Shown here piece by piece: positions 30,211 to 41,268 of a stretch of DNA of 64,000 nucleotides. The DNA is taken from positions 62,001 to 126,000 of the forward strand of contig NZ_WWCP01000007.1 in NCBI RefSeq assembly GCF_009857505.1. The letters are read 5' to 3'. This DNA comes from Duganella lactea (GTDB lineage: Bacteria > Pseudomonadota > Gammaproteobacteria > Burkholderiales > Burkholderiaceae_D). The position numbers were made by a program, and so were the translations under genes. Position 1 is the first letter of the stretch. The number at the start of each line of letters is the position of its first letter. Below the pieces are notes generated by a model, which ran no database searches, had not been told where the DNA came from, and saw only the letters and a program-made list of their open reading frames with translations.

Positions 30211-30678
30211 ATGATCAAACTTACCCCCGTTGAGCGCAGCGCGCTGCGCGCCGAAGCCCATGGTCTGAAACCGATCGTCCTGATTGGCGCCGACGGCCTG
30301 ACTGCCAACGTCCTCAAGGAAATCGCGCTGGGACTCGATTCCCACGGCCTGATCAAGGTGCGTGTGTTCGGCGACGACCGCGAAGCGCGCATCGCCCTGT
30401 ACGAATCCATCTGCGAGCAGCTGAAGGCGGCGCCGGTGCAACACATCGGCAAACTGCTGGTGCTGTATCGTCCGAAAGTGGAAACCGAGAAATCCCGCAG
30501 CGCCACCGCCGGCAAAGGCATGCGCGAAGTCACCATCGTCAAGGCCAGCCCTAGCGGCACCAAGCGGCCGTCGGTCACCAAGGTACTGCTGAAGGGGAAT
30601 GAACGCGTGACCCAGGGCGGCAACATCAAGCGCGCCAAGGCACGTCAGAAATCGACCAAGAAGACGGTGCTGGGCTAA
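30211..30678 (+). CDS. yhbY: YhbY family RNA-binding protein (CRM domain)
   Basis: A ribosome-assembly factor that binds the 50S precursor. The CRM domain fills residues 1-95 (LTPVERSALRAEAHGLKPIVLIGADGL with the G-x-x-G loop). The usual family length is about 97 residues; here a basic, Lys/Arg-rich tail of about 55 residues is added, probably disordered and RNA-binding. Divergent from rlmE with a 44-bp gap containing TAGAAT (30173-30178) as a possible -10. Convergent with DUF4149, sharing the hairpin at 30690-30717. Confidence 0.93.
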   Translation: MIKLTPVERSALRAEAHGLKPIVLIGADGLTANVLKEIALGLDSHGLIKVRVFGDDREARIALYESICEQLKAAPVQHIGKLLVLYRPKVETEKSRSATAGKGMREVTIVKASPSGTKRPSVTKVLLKGNERVTQGGNIKRAKARQKSTKKTVLG

Positions 30679-30689
30679 ACATGCAAGTC

Positions 30690-30717
30690 CGTCATTCCCG
30701 CGTAGGCGGGAATGACG
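30690..30717. repeat. GTCATTCCCGC-type inverted repeat, likely bidirectional terminator
   Basis: Arms CGTCATTCCCGC (30690-30701) and GCGGGAATGACG (30706-30717) pair perfectly over 12 bp with loop GTAG. It sits exactly between the convergent yhbY and DUF4149 genes. The sequence matches a widespread dispersed palindrome of beta- and gammaproteobacteria; a relative with G for T/C changes occurs at 58526-58545. Confidence 0.8.
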
Positions 30718-30720
30718 TGG

Positions 30721-31200
30721 TTACTGCTTCACCACCAGCCAGGCGGCCAGCAGGCTCTGGATCAGATAGATCGTACTGGAAATCCCATGCAGGATGCCGA
30801 ATTCATTCCTCGCGGCCTCCGCCATCACCCCGCCCGGCCCGGCCGCGGCACGCAGCGACGCCATCATCGGCTGCAGACCAAAGTGCGACACCAGCGTGCA
30901 CGCCAACATCACCATCACGATAATCAGCAGCGTGCGGCGCGACTTGGCCGCCATATTGGCCGCCGGTCCGGCAAAGATGCCGCCGGTGCTGGTCTGGGTC
31001 GCCCCCAGCAGCACCAGCATCACCAGTCCACAGGCGATCGACAACCAGGCCTGATTGCTGAACAGGTTGCCGGCAATGGTGCCGGCCAGCACGCGATCAC
31101 TCAGCGTGGCGAACAGGGTCGGTGCGGCCAGATAGCCCACCGTCCATAAACTGCCGGCCCATAGGGTCGCGACCAGCAAACGTGTGCGGGCAAGTAACAT
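30721..31200 (-). CDS. DUF4149 domain membrane protein
   Basis: A 159-residue inner-membrane protein with four hydrophobic helices (about 5-30, 47-68, 84-105, 130-155). The opening LLVATLWAGSLWTVGYLAAPTLFA is the DUF4149 signature; relatives include TMEM205-like proteins. Its start overlaps the greA stop by one base (TGATG), so it is translationally coupled to greA. Function unknown. Confidence 0.9.
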   Translation of the reverse strand: MLLARTRLLVATLWAGSLWTVGYLAAPTLFATLSDRVLAGTIAGNLFSNQAWLSIACGLVMLVLLGATQTSTGGIFAGPAANMAAKSRRTLLIIVMVMLACTLVSHFGLQPMMASLRAAAGPGGVMAEAARNEFGILHGISSTIYLIQSLLAAWLVVKQ

Positions 31201-31676
31201 CAGACGTAACGCACTTCCAGGATTTCATATTCGCGCGGACCCGACGGGGCCTGCACTTCCACCACGTCGCCGGCCGACTTGCCGATCAGCGCGCGGGCGA
31301 TCGGCGAGGTCACCGACACTTTACTCAGTTTCAGGTCGGCTTCATCGATGCCGACGATCTGGTAGGTCACCTTGGCGCCGGACTCCAGGTCTTCCAGGTC
31401 CACGGTGGAGGCGAACACCACACGGCCTTCGGCGTCCAGCGTGGTCGGATCGATGATCTGCGCGGCACTCAGCTTGCCTTCCAGTTCCGCGATGCGGCCT
31501 TCCACGAACGCCTGGCGCTCCTTGGCGGCATCGTACTCGGCGTTTTCCGACAGATCGCCATGCGAGCGTGCTTCGGCAATCGCGTCGATCACGATACGGC
31601 GTTCTTTGGTCTTCAACTGGTGCAACTCTTCTTTCAAGAGCTCGGCGCCGAATTTGGTAAGTGGAACTGAAGTCAT
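31200..31676 (-). CDS. greA: Transcription elongation factor GreA
   Basis: Rescues backtracked RNA polymerase by stimulating transcript cleavage. 158 residues, standard size. The N-terminal coiled coil (1-75) carries the tip acidic residues in [15 protein letters not shown] that coordinate the catalytic Mg2+ in the polymerase; the C-terminal FKBP-like domain ends [13 protein letters not shown]. It follows carB by 100 bp containing a terminator and precedes DUF4149. Confidence 0.98.
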   Translation of the reverse strand: MTSVPLTKFGAELLKEELHQLKTKERRIVIDAIAEARSHGDLSENAEYDAAKERQAFVEGRIAELEGKLSAAQIIDPTTLDAEGRVVFASTVDLEDLESGAKVTYQIVGIDEADLKLSKVSVTSPIARALIGKSAGDVVEVQAPSGPREYEILEVRYV

Positions 31677-31708
31677 GTTGTCTATTTACTCTGTTATTAC
31701 AATGGAAA

Positions 31709-31750
31709 ACCACAGAGGCCGCGCCAAACTGCCAGCGCGAGCTCTGTGGT
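31709..31750 (-). terminator. Terminator after carB
   Basis: ACCACAGAG (31709-31717) pairs with CTCTGTGGT (31742-31750); inside, CGCGC and GCGCG extend the stem. On the minus strand a TTTT follows. It lies between the carB stop and the greA start, so carAB and greA are likely separate units. Confidence 0.65.
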
Positions 31751-31776
31751 CCGGGTACTACCTAAACCTCACAGGC

Positions 31777-35007
<3,231 letters not shown>

Positions 35008-36171
35008 TTATTTTTTCTCCGAAGCTTCCATCAGGCCGATGAAGCGGTCAAACAGGTAAGCGACGTCAGTCGGGCCAGGCGATGCTTCAGGGTGGCCCTG
35101 GAAGCAGAAGGCCGGGGTGTCGGTGCGGGCGAAGCCCTGCAGCGAACCGTCGAACAGCGACACGTGCGTCACGCGGCAGTTGGCCGGCAGCGTGGCTTGA
35201 TCCACCGCGAAACCGTGGTTCTGCGAGGTGATCATCACCTTCTTGCTGTCCAGGTCTTGTACCGGGTGGTTGGCGCCGTGGTGGCCGAATTTCATTTTCA
35301 GGGTTTTGGCGCCGGAGGCCAGGCCCATGATCTGGTGACCAAGGCAGATGCCGAACAGCGGCAGCTTCTTCTCCATGAACACCTTGGCGGCGGCGATGGC
35401 ATAATCGCAAGGCTCAGGGTCGCCAGGGCCGTTGGACAGGAACACGCCGTCCGGATTCAGCGCCAGCACTTCCTCGGCGGTGGTCTGCGCCGGCACCACG
35501 GTGACTTTGCAGCCGCGCGCGGTCAGCATGCGCAGGATGTTCTTTTTGACGCCGAAGTCGTAGGCGACCACGTGGAACTTGGGATTTTCCAGCTTGCCGT
35601 AGCCTTCGCCCAGCGTCCACTCGGTTTCGGTGTACGCGTATTTTTCCTTGACGGTGACCACCTTGGCCAGGTCCATGCCGGCCAGGCCGGGGAAGGAACG
35701 CGCCAGGTCCAGCGCCTGCGATACCGATGGCTCGTTGCCCTGGGTGCCGGTGACGATGGCGCCGGATTGGGCGCCCTTCTCGCGCAGGATGCGGGTCAGC
35801 TTGCGGGTGTCGATACCGGCGATGGCGACGATGTTCTCGGCCTTCAGGTAATCGGCCAGCGACTGGGTGGAGCGGAAGTTCGACGCGATCAGCGGCAGGT
35901 CACGGATGATCAGACCGGCGGCGTGCACTTTGGTCGATTCAACATCTTCGGAGTTGATACCGTAGTTGCCGATGTGGGGATACGTCAGGGTGACGATCTG
36001 GCGGCTGTAGGAAGGATCGGTCAGGATCTCCTGGTAACCGGTCATGGAAGTGTTGAACACCACTTCACCGGTGGTGTGGCCGGCGGCGCCGATCGAAAAA
36101 CCTTTGAAAATGGTTCCGTCAGCGAGGGCCAGTATGGCTGGAACGGCGGGGCCAGAAAAAAATGGCGGCAA
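35008..36171 (-). CDS. carA: Carbamoyl-phosphate synthase small subunit (TTG start)
   Basis: Glutaminase subunit that feeds ammonia to CarB. About 387 residues: the N-terminal CPSase_sm domain ([29 protein letters not shown]) and a class I amidotransferase with nucleophile Cys in FGICLGHQ, and His/Glu in GHPEASPGP. No ATG exists near the expected start. Two in-frame TTG codons, at 36177 and 36171, are possible; the one at 36171 lies 6 nt after AGGAG and is preferred. The weak start and a structured leader may tune expression. The carB start follows directly. Confidence 0.95.
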   Translation of the reverse strand: MPPFFSGPAVPAILALADGTIFKGFSIGAAGHTTGEVVFNTSMTGYQEILTDPSYSRQIVTLTYPHIGNYGINSEDVESTKVHAAGLIIRDLPLIASNFRSTQSLADYLKAENIVAIAGIDTRKLTRILREKGAQSGAIVTGTQGNEPSVSQALDLARSFPGLAGMDLAKVVTVKEKYAYTETEWTLGEGYGKLENPKFHVVAYDFGVKKNILRMLTARGCKVTVVPAQTTAEEVLALNPDGVFLSNGPGDPEPCDYAIAAAKVFMEKKLPLFGICLGHQIMGLASGAKTLKMKFGHHGANHPVQDLDSKKVMITSQNHGFAVDQATLPANCRVTHVSLFDGSLQGFARTDTPAFCFQGHPEASPGPTDVAYLFDRFIGLMEASEKK

Positions 36172-36190
36172 GGGCAACTCCTGATAAAGT

Positions 36191-36294
36191 TACCGTAGCT
36201 GCGCCACGTCAGACGACCGTCAAGCAACCCTGGCCATGCTCGCGCCGGGGGTGAGGGTCAGATTGATGATGGATGAGTGGTAGTCGCTACGGTA
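36191..36294 (-). promoter_or_regulatory. Long-range inverted repeat in the carA leader
   Basis: The leader from about 36313 to 36178 is ~135 nt. GCTACGGTA at 36286-36294 and TACCGTAGC at 36191-36199 are perfect 9-bp complements near its two ends; the second arm is only 8 nt from the AGGAG ribosome-binding site. Folding would enclose about 86 nt and could alter access to the TTG start. No known riboswitch recognised. Confidence 0.5.
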
Positions 36295-36320
36295 GAGATA
36301 TGATTTGGCTAAACCTTTGA

Positions 36321-36349
36321 ATTATAACCAAATCCACCCTATCTGACAA
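36321..36349 (-). promoter_or_regulatory. Sigma-70 promoter of carAB
   Basis: Minus strand: TTGTCA (36349-36344), a 17-bp spacer, then a perfect TATAAT (36326-36321). The expected start site is near 36313. It is the best-matching promoter in the window and points at carA. Confidence 0.75.
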
Positions 36350-36364
36350 GGCGGCGACGGGACT

Positions 36365-36904
36365 TTATTTGCTTATCAGACCGACTCCGGCCTGCGGTAA
36401 GCCAAGCTTGCCAACGTACTCAGAAATCGCCACGGTCAGCAATTGATTAACGCTACATCCCTGCGATTGCGCCAACTCGGCGATATCGGCATGGAGGCTG
36501 CGCGGAATCCGCAACGCAATACGGCCACTGGCATCAAACGGCCGCATGGGCTCCGCAAGCTGTTGCCCATGCGCCAATGACGCAGCCAACCAGGACGCGG
36601 CCGCCTGATCGAGGTTGCTTAATGCCTCATCCGCCGTTTCCCCCTCCGCCACCTCATCCAGCAGCGCACTGATGATGGAACGCGCCGTACCGATCTTTAC
36701 GTTCTTACTGTGCGCCGGAATGCTCAAAGGCCGCGCCAATTCCGGTTTCCGCTGGCGCAACCATGTCGGCTCCTTGCCGCGCTTCTCACGCTGACGCCCC
36801 AACGCCCGAGCGAGTCCCTCGAACTCAAGCGCATTTTGCCCTTGCGGCGAGCGCTGCAGTTCAATCAAAACCTTCTTGATCTTCGCAAGGTGCTTCGGAG
36901 TCAT
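36365..36904 (-). CDS. Single-chain HicA-HicB-like protein (toxin fused to truncated antitoxin)
   Basis: 179 residues. Positions 1-86 resemble HicA mRNA interferase: RGKEPTW, then LSIPAHSKNVKIGTARSII with His65 at the catalytic position. Positions 84-166 match the C-terminal half of HicB: GETADEALSNLDQAAASWL, then SGRIALRIPRSLHADIAELAQSQGCSVNQLL, a ribbon-helix-helix/Arc-like DNA-binding end. The N-terminal substrate-mimic part of HicB is missing. It therefore looks like an in-frame deletion fusing both genes, or a natural autoregulated single chain. Repeats typical of an autoregulatory operator lie just upstream. Confidence 0.7.
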   Translation of the reverse strand: MTPKHLAKIKKVLIELQRSPQGQNALEFEGLARALGRQREKRGKEPTWLRQRKPELARPLSIPAHSKNVKIGTARSIISALLDEVAEGETADEALSNLDQAAASWLAASLAHGQQLAEPMRPFDASGRIALRIPRSLHADIAELAQSQGCSVNQLLTVAISEYVGKLGLPQAGVGLISK

Positions 36905-36913
36905 AGCATCACA

Positions 36914-36935
36914 GCGATATCACTGGCGATATCGC
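36914..36935 (-). promoter_or_regulatory. Repeated GCGATATC sites, likely operator of the HicA-HicB gene
   Basis: GCGATATC at 36914-36921 recurs at 36926-36933, 12 bp apart, the second extended to the 10-bp palindrome GCGATATCGC (36926-36935). It lies 10-31 bp upstream of the start codon, as expected for autoregulation by a HicB-type DNA-binding domain. Confidence 0.5.
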
Positions 36936-36980
36936 ATGATAGACATGCGGTTTGCATGCTGCGACGATTCTCCAATAGAA

Positions 36981-37011
36981 AATGCCGCTGGGCTTTGAGC
37001 CAAACGGCATT
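36981..37011 (-). terminator. Terminator of the GlcG-patatin operon
   Basis: Minus strand: AATGCCG pairs with CGGCATT (36981-36987 and 37005-37011), with an inner GGCT/AGCC stem, followed by TTTTCT. It lies 23 bp after the stop of the GlcG-like gene. Confidence 0.75.
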
Positions 37012-37034
37012 CTGGTACGACCAGGCGAAGCGGC

Positions 37035-37445
37035 TTAGTTCAGGGCGGCAATGCCGGCCTTCGCCACTTGTGCGTCTTCGGCGGATTTGACGCCGGAGAC
37101 GCCGACCGCGCCGATGACGTGGCCATCAACGATGATCGGCGCGCCGCCTTCCAGCATGCCGTCGGTCTGCGGCGCCGGCGCGCTGAGGAACGAAACCCGG
37201 CCGTTGTTGATCATGTCTTCATAGATTTTCGACTCGCGGCGGCCCAGCGCCGACACCCGCGCCTTGGCCGGGGCGATGTGCGACGACAGCGCGTTGGCGC
37301 CATCCTGGCGTTGCAGCCACAGCAAGTGACCGCCGTCGTCGACGATGGCGATGACCACCGGCCAGTTGTTGGCGACCGCTTCCGCCTCGGCGGCAGCGGC
37401 GATTTTCTTGACGTCGGCGAGCGACAGATACGGCTTGGTTTGCAT
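37035..37445 (-). CDS. GlcG/HbpS family protein (DUF336)
   Basis: A 136-residue cytosolic protein matching the GlcG/HbpS fold: SLADVKKIAAAAEAEA at the start, VIAIVDDGGHLLWLQRQDGA, then EGGAPIIVDGHVIGAVGVSGV. Some homologues bind haem, others (GlcG, PduO C-terminal) act in glycolate or cobalamin metabolism. No such pathway genes are nearby. It is 9 bp after the patatin lipoprotein gene and probably cotranscribed with it. Exact role unknown. Confidence 0.9.
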   Translation of the reverse strand: MQTKPYLSLADVKKIAAAAEAEAVANNWPVVIAIVDDGGHLLWLQRQDGANALSSHIAPAKARVSALGRRESKIYEDMINNGRVSFLSAPAPQTDGMLEGGAPIIVDGHVIGAVGVSGVKSAEDAQVAKAGIAALN

Positions 37446-37454
37446 GGTACGTCC

Positions 37455-38372
37455 TTATGGTCTGCGTTTAGCTTCGAGTTTTTGTTTGATCTGGGCCATC
37501 ACCTGCGCCGCGGCCTGCTCGCCGGCCAACACCGCCTGGTTGCGGCCATTGAAGTCGTTGCTGGCCATCTTGCCCAGCGCCGGCGTGATGACGATGTCGG
37601 CGTCGCGCAACTCATAATCGTTGATGCGCTGGCCCATGATGGAAAAGGTCTGCATGATCACGTCCAGCGAACTGACGGTCGCCTGCACGTCGGCCTGGGT
37701 CGAGATATTGACGGCAATGACGAAGTCGGCGCCCATGTCGCGCGCGAAGCGCGCCGGCACCGGCGCCACCAGGCCGCCGTCGACATAAGTACGGCCGCCG
37801 ATCGCCACCGGCTGGAACACGCCCGGCACCGCCGACGACGCGCGCACCGCCATGCCGGTATTCCCGCGCTGGAACAGGATCGGCTTGCCGTCCTTCAGGT
37901 CCGTGGCCACCGCGCCGAACGGAATTTTCAGCTTCTCCATCGGCTGGTTGTGGACCGCCTTGTTGACGTAGGCCTGCAGCGCCTCGCCTTTCAGCACGCC
38001 GGTGGATTTGCGGAACAGCGGCAAGGCCCAGTCGGAAATCTGCGCCTCGTCCATGTCCATCGCCAGCTTCTGCAACTGGAAGCCGGTATTCCCGGCCGCG
38101 TACAGCGCGCCGACCACGCTGCCGGCGCTGGTGCCGACCACGATATCCGGATAAATGCCCTGTGCCTCCAGCGCCTTGATCACACCGATATGCGCAAAGC
38201 CGCGCGCCGCGCCGCCGCCCAGCGCCAGACCGATCTTGATCTTCTTCGGCGGCAGCGGCTCCACCGGCGGCGCGGCCACCGGCGCCTCGATCACGGGCGC
38301 GGTTTTGCAGCCGACGATCGCGGCTGCGGACAGGATGGCTAAACTGGCAAGGGCAAGACGGCGTGAGGGCAT
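37455..38372 (-). CDS. Patatin-like phospholipase lipoprotein (RssA/NTE family)
   Basis: A 305-residue serine lipase. A lipoprotein signal ends in IVGC (Cys22), followed by a Pro-rich linker (25-42). The patatin domain is intact: oxyanion loop LGGGAARGFAHIG, nucleophile Ser82 in GTSAGS and Asp198 in DGG. Probably an envelope phospholipase. The ATG at 38372 starts the lipoprotein signal, but lacks a Shine-Dalgarno sequence; instead an 11-bp tandem repeat abuts it. The GlcG-like gene follows after 9 bp. Confidence 0.9.
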   Translation of the reverse strand: MPSRRLALASLAILSAAAIVGCKTAPVIEAPVAAPPVEPLPPKKIKIGLALGGGAARGFAHIGVIKALEAQGIYPDIVVGTSAGSVVGALYAAGNTGFQLQKLAMDMDEAQISDWALPLFRKSTGVLKGEALQAYVNKAVHNQPMEKLKIPFGAVATDLKDGKPILFQRGNTGMAVRASSAVPGVFQPVAIGGRTYVDGGLVAPVPARFARDMGADFVIAVNISTQADVQATVSSLDVIMQTFSIMGQRINDYELRDADIVITPALGKMASNDFNGRNQAVLAGEQAAAQVMAQIKQKLEAKRRP

Positions 38373-38373
38373 G

Positions 38374-38428
38374 AGCGGTGTATAAGCGGTGTATAAGCGG
38401 TGTATAAGCGGTGTATAAGCGGTGTTAT
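38374..38428 (-). repeat. 11-bp tandem repeat abutting the patatin lipoprotein start
   Basis: AGCGGTGTATA (plus strand) is repeated four times perfectly (38374-38417) with a fifth variant copy to 38428. It sits immediately upstream of the start codon of the minus-strand gene, covering where the ribosome-binding site should be. The unit is not a multiple of three and is close to one helical turn, so copy changes would shift promoter or reading-frame spacing. Confidence 0.85.
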
Positions 38429-38485
38429 GAGCGGTTTGAGCGCCCAAATTGTACACCGCCAGACGCGAGAAGGATCGGAGTGGCG

Positions 38486-39274
38486 TCAGGCTGGCGCCAG
38501 GCATTCCTCCAGGCTCAGTTCCAGCAATGGGAAATGGCCTGTTTCCACTTTAAAGAACGCCGCCTGCGGGAAGATCGTTTCCCACACGGCGCGATCCTGA
38601 TCGGCGTCGATCATCGGATCGTAGGCGCCGAACAGCACCGACACCGGACCGCCGAAGCCGCTGCGCACCGGCGTGTGGTCCTGCGCCGAAAAATCGTCCG
38701 AGGTCGCCACCGAGGTCGGACCGTCGAAGGCGCCCGGCTGCTGGATCAGCTGCGCGAACGAACGCGCCGCCTGCGCGCCGCCATGCGGGCCGAAATACAG
38801 CTCCGTCACATCCGGCAGCAGCGACAGCGCGCCGAAGACATCCCAGAAGCGCGGGCGACCCGGATCGTCCTCGTACATCGCCAGCGCGGTGGCCAGCTTG
38901 CCGGCGTGCTGGTGGTCCGTATGCACGCGGAAGGCGCGCCGCGCCAGACGCAACGCCGCCTGCTCCGGATTGAAGGTGGGCGCCAGCAGCACGATGTTCT
39001 TGATCAGGTCAGGCGCATGGCGCGCCAGATGCACGGCGAGATGCGCGCCGAAGGAGCTGGCCATCACCGTCAGCGGCTGGCCGGCGTCGGCTGCCACGCG
39101 GCGGAATTCGGTCAGCGTCGCTTCCAGCAAATCCAGGTAGGGCCGCGCCGCGCATGGTTTGGCCAGCGGCTGATGCCACCAGTGGACCTGCGTCGCGTCC
39201 GGGTAGCGGGCGCGCTCAAACACCGGGCCCAGACCGGGGCCGCCGTGCAGATAAAAAACCGAAGGTGCTGCCAT
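38486..39274 (-). CDS. Alpha/beta-fold hydrolase
   Basis: A 262-residue enzyme. The start at 39274 has GGAGAG upstream and is followed by the fold's first strand VFYLHGGPGLGP with oxyanion residues. The nucleophile elbow reads ASSFGAH (Ser in S-x-F-G-A, an atypical first residue in GxSxG), the acid is in LFGAYDPMID and the His in ETGHFPLLE. Substrate unknown. It is divergent from the M24 peptidase gene (41 bp) and 113 bp upstream of the patatin gene. Confidence 0.85.
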   Translation of the reverse strand: MAAPSVFYLHGGPGLGPVFERARYPDATQVHWWHQPLAKPCAARPYLDLLEATLTEFRRVAADAGQPLTVMASSFGAHLAVHLARHAPDLIKNIVLLAPTFNPEQAALRLARRAFRVHTDHQHAGKLATALAMYEDDPGRPRFWDVFGALSLLPDVTELYFGPHGGAQAARSFAQLIQQPGAFDGPTSVATSDDFSAQDHTPVRSGFGGPVSVLFGAYDPMIDADQDRAVWETIFPQAAFFKVETGHFPLLELSLEECLAPA

Positions 39275-39303
39275 GTTCTCTCCTTTGCCTGTGCAGCGGG
39301 CAT

Positions 39304-39309
39304 TATAAT
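39304..39309 (+). promoter_or_regulatory. -10 element giving a probable leaderless M24 peptidase mRNA
   Basis: A perfect TATAAT ends 6 bases before the ATG at 39316, so transcription should begin at or within a base of the start codon. No Shine-Dalgarno sequence is present and the -35 is weak. Confidence 0.5.
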
Positions 39310-39315
39310 CGGTGC

Positions 39316-40644
39316 ATGAAAAAATTCCTCTTCGCCCTCGCCCTGCTCCTCGCAGCGGGCGCCCAGGCCCAGGTGCTGTCCGTGCGCGACCAGGCAAAGG
39401 TCGTCAACGAGCTGCTGGCGGAACGTTTCGACACCGTGCTGCCGGCGGCGATGCGGCAGACCGGCATCGACATGTGGATCGTGGTCTCGCGTGAATACAA
39501 CGAGGACCCGGTCATCAAGACCATGCTGCCGGCGGAATGGCTCAACGCCCGCCGCCGCACCATCCTGGTGTTCCACCGCGATGCCAGGACAAGCAAGGTG
39601 GAACGGCTGGCGGTGGCGCGCTACAACGTCGGCAACAGCATCCAGGCGGCGTGGGACATGCAAAAATTCCCCGCGCAATGGGAGGCGCTGGCCGACATCG
39701 TCAAGTCCCGCAATCCGGCGAAGATCGCGCTGAATACGTCAACGCACTTCGCCCATGCGGACGGCATCGACCACACCGACTATACCGAGCTGCTGGCGGC
39801 GCTGCCGGCGCAGTTCAGGAGTCGCGTGGTCTCGGCCGAACCGCTGGCGGTGCGCTGGCTGGAAACGCGCACCGCGCGTGAAATGCAGATTTATCCGCAA
39901 CTGGTGAACGCCACGCACAAGATCGTCGAGGAAGGCTTTTCCGAGCGCGTGATCACGCCCGGCATCACCACCACCGACGATGTGGTGTGGTGGTTCCGCC
40001 AGAAGATCCGTGAACTGGGCTACGACACCTGGTTCCACCCCTCGGTGGAAATCCAGCGCCAGCGCCAGGACAAAGACCTGGACCAGGACCAGCAGCGCGC
40101 CAATCCGGACGTCATCCTCCCCGGCGACCTGCTGCACGTCGATATCGGCATCACCTACCTGCGCCTGAACACCGACATTCAGCAGCATGCCTACGTGCTG
40201 AAGCCCGGCGAGCGCGCCGCGCCGGCAGCGCTGAACCAGGCCTTCGCCAGCGCCAACCGGCTGCAGGACATCCTCACCGCCAACTTCCAGCAAGGCCGCA
40301 GCGGCAACGCGGTGCTGGCCGCCGCGCTACAGCAGGCCAAGGCCGAAGGCATCCGCCCGACCATCTACACCCACCCGATCGGCTACCACGGCCACGCGGC
40401 GGGCCCGGCCATCGGCATGTGGGACGCGCAAGGCGGCGTGCCCGGCACCGGCGACGACACGCTGCGCTACCAGACCGCGTATTCGATCGAGCTGAACGCC
40501 GCCAGCGACATTCCGGGCTGGCGCGAGCCGGTCCGCATCATGCTGGAAGAGGACGCCTACTTCGATGAAAGTGGCGTGCGCTACATCGACGGTCGCCAGA
40601 AACAGCTGCTGCTCCTGCCACGGCGGGCGCCGGCCATTGAGTAA
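39316..40644 (+). CDS. M24 family metallopeptidase (Xaa-Pro aminopeptidase-like), exported
   Basis: A 442-residue protein. The ATG at 39316 opens a signal peptide (MKKFLFALALLLAAGAQAQ). A creatinase-like N-terminal domain (25-185) precedes the pita-bread M24 domain, with metal ligands in LLHVDIGITYLRLNTDIQ, HPIGYHGHAAGPAIG and the two late Glu (SIELNAAS, RIMLEEDAYF). The His and Asp spacing fits an active di-metal enzyme that removes residues before Pro. It is divergent from the alpha/beta hydrolase and ends before a strong terminator. Confidence 0.88.
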   Translation: MKKFLFALALLLAAGAQAQVLSVRDQAKVVNELLAERFDTVLPAAMRQTGIDMWIVVSREYNEDPVIKTMLPAEWLNARRRTILVFHRDARTSKVERLAVARYNVGNSIQAAWDMQKFPAQWEALADIVKSRNPAKIALNTSTHFAHADGIDHTDYTELLAALPAQFRSRVVSAEPLAVRWLETRTAREMQIYPQLVNATHKIVEEGFSERVITPGITTTDDVVWWFRQKIRELGYDTWFHPSVEIQRQRQDKDLDQDQQRANPDVILPGDLLHVDIGITYLRLNTDIQQHAYVLKPGERAAPAALNQAFASANRLQDILTANFQQGRSGNAVLAAALQQAKAEGIRPTIYTHPIGYHGHAAGPAIGMWDAQGGVPGTGDDTLRYQTAYSIELNAASDIPGWREPVRIMLEEDAYFDESGVRYIDGRQKQLLLLPRRAPAIE

Positions 40645-40704
40645 AGAAAACAAATAGTTCCGGCAAGCTCTGGAGTGCCGCGATGCGGCCAGATTTGCGA
40701 TGAT

Positions 40705-40741
40705 AGCGGGGCGGACGTCAGGCCAAAACGTCCGCCCCGCT
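40705..40741 (+). terminator. Strong hairpin after the M24 peptidase gene
   Basis: AGCGGGGCGGACGT (40705-40718) pairs perfectly over 14 bp with ACGTCCGCCCCGCT (40728-40741), loop 9 nt, followed by TCATTTT. It lies between the M24 gene and the phasin gene, both in plus direction. Confidence 0.75.
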
Positions 40742-40776
40742 TCATTTTGGCCACCTACCGCACCAGGAGAACGCTA

Positions 40777-41268
40777 ATGAACTCGTTTGTGGAAACACTG
40801 TCCCCGGCAGCCCGACACCACGCGGAAGCCCGCATCGATTACTACACCGACCTGTCGCAGGCCGTCCTGCACTCGCTGCGCCAGCTGTCGGAGCTGAATA
40901 TACGGTTCAGCCGCGAGTGGCTGGAAGATTCGACCGCCTCGCTGCGCTACACCATGCTGACGCCGCCATCGGAACAGCAAGCGGGCAAGGCGCCGCAGCA
41001 GGCCGGCGCGCTGCTGCAAAAGCTGCAGCAATACCATCAGCAGCTGGCGCAGGTGGCCAGCGAGTTCCAGTCGGAGATCAACAAGGTGGCCCAGGAACAT
41101 GTGCCACAAACGGCGCGCACCGCCACCGAACTGGCCGACGCCGGCCGCAAGGCCGCCGGCAAACACTTCGCCGACGAGGCCACACGGTTTGCCAACGTGG
41201 CGGCGCAAAGCCAGGCCTTCCCGCAGGCGGCGTCGGTGCAGAGCGCCGGCGAAGGTAACAAGAATTAA
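40777..41268 (+). CDS. Phasin family protein (second copy)
   Basis: A 163-residue phasin-like protein. The start at 40777 has an excellent AGGAGAA upstream. It shows the phasin_2 pattern: MNSFVETLSPAARHHAEARIDYYTDLSQAVLHSLRQLSELN, then long amphipathic helices with Gln-rich heptads. It differs strongly from the phasin at 2579-3124 and is closer to the group found loosely attached to granules. The stop overlaps the stop of the convergent GST gene (shared TTAA). Confidence 0.85.
   Translation: MNSFVETLSPAARHHAEARIDYYTDLSQAVLHSLRQLSELNIRFSREWLEDSTASLRYTMLTPPSEQQAGKAPQQAGALLQKLQQYHQQLAQVASEFQSEINKVAQEHVPQTARTATELADAGRKAAGKHFADEATRFANVAAQSQAFPQAASVQSAGEGNKN

Noticed and set aside
38374..38428. 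Tandem repeats as a CRISPR array
   Set aside because: Units are 11 bp, contiguous and without spacers; no cas genes. The Cas4-like domain at 4847-7204 is part of a helicase, not a cas operon.
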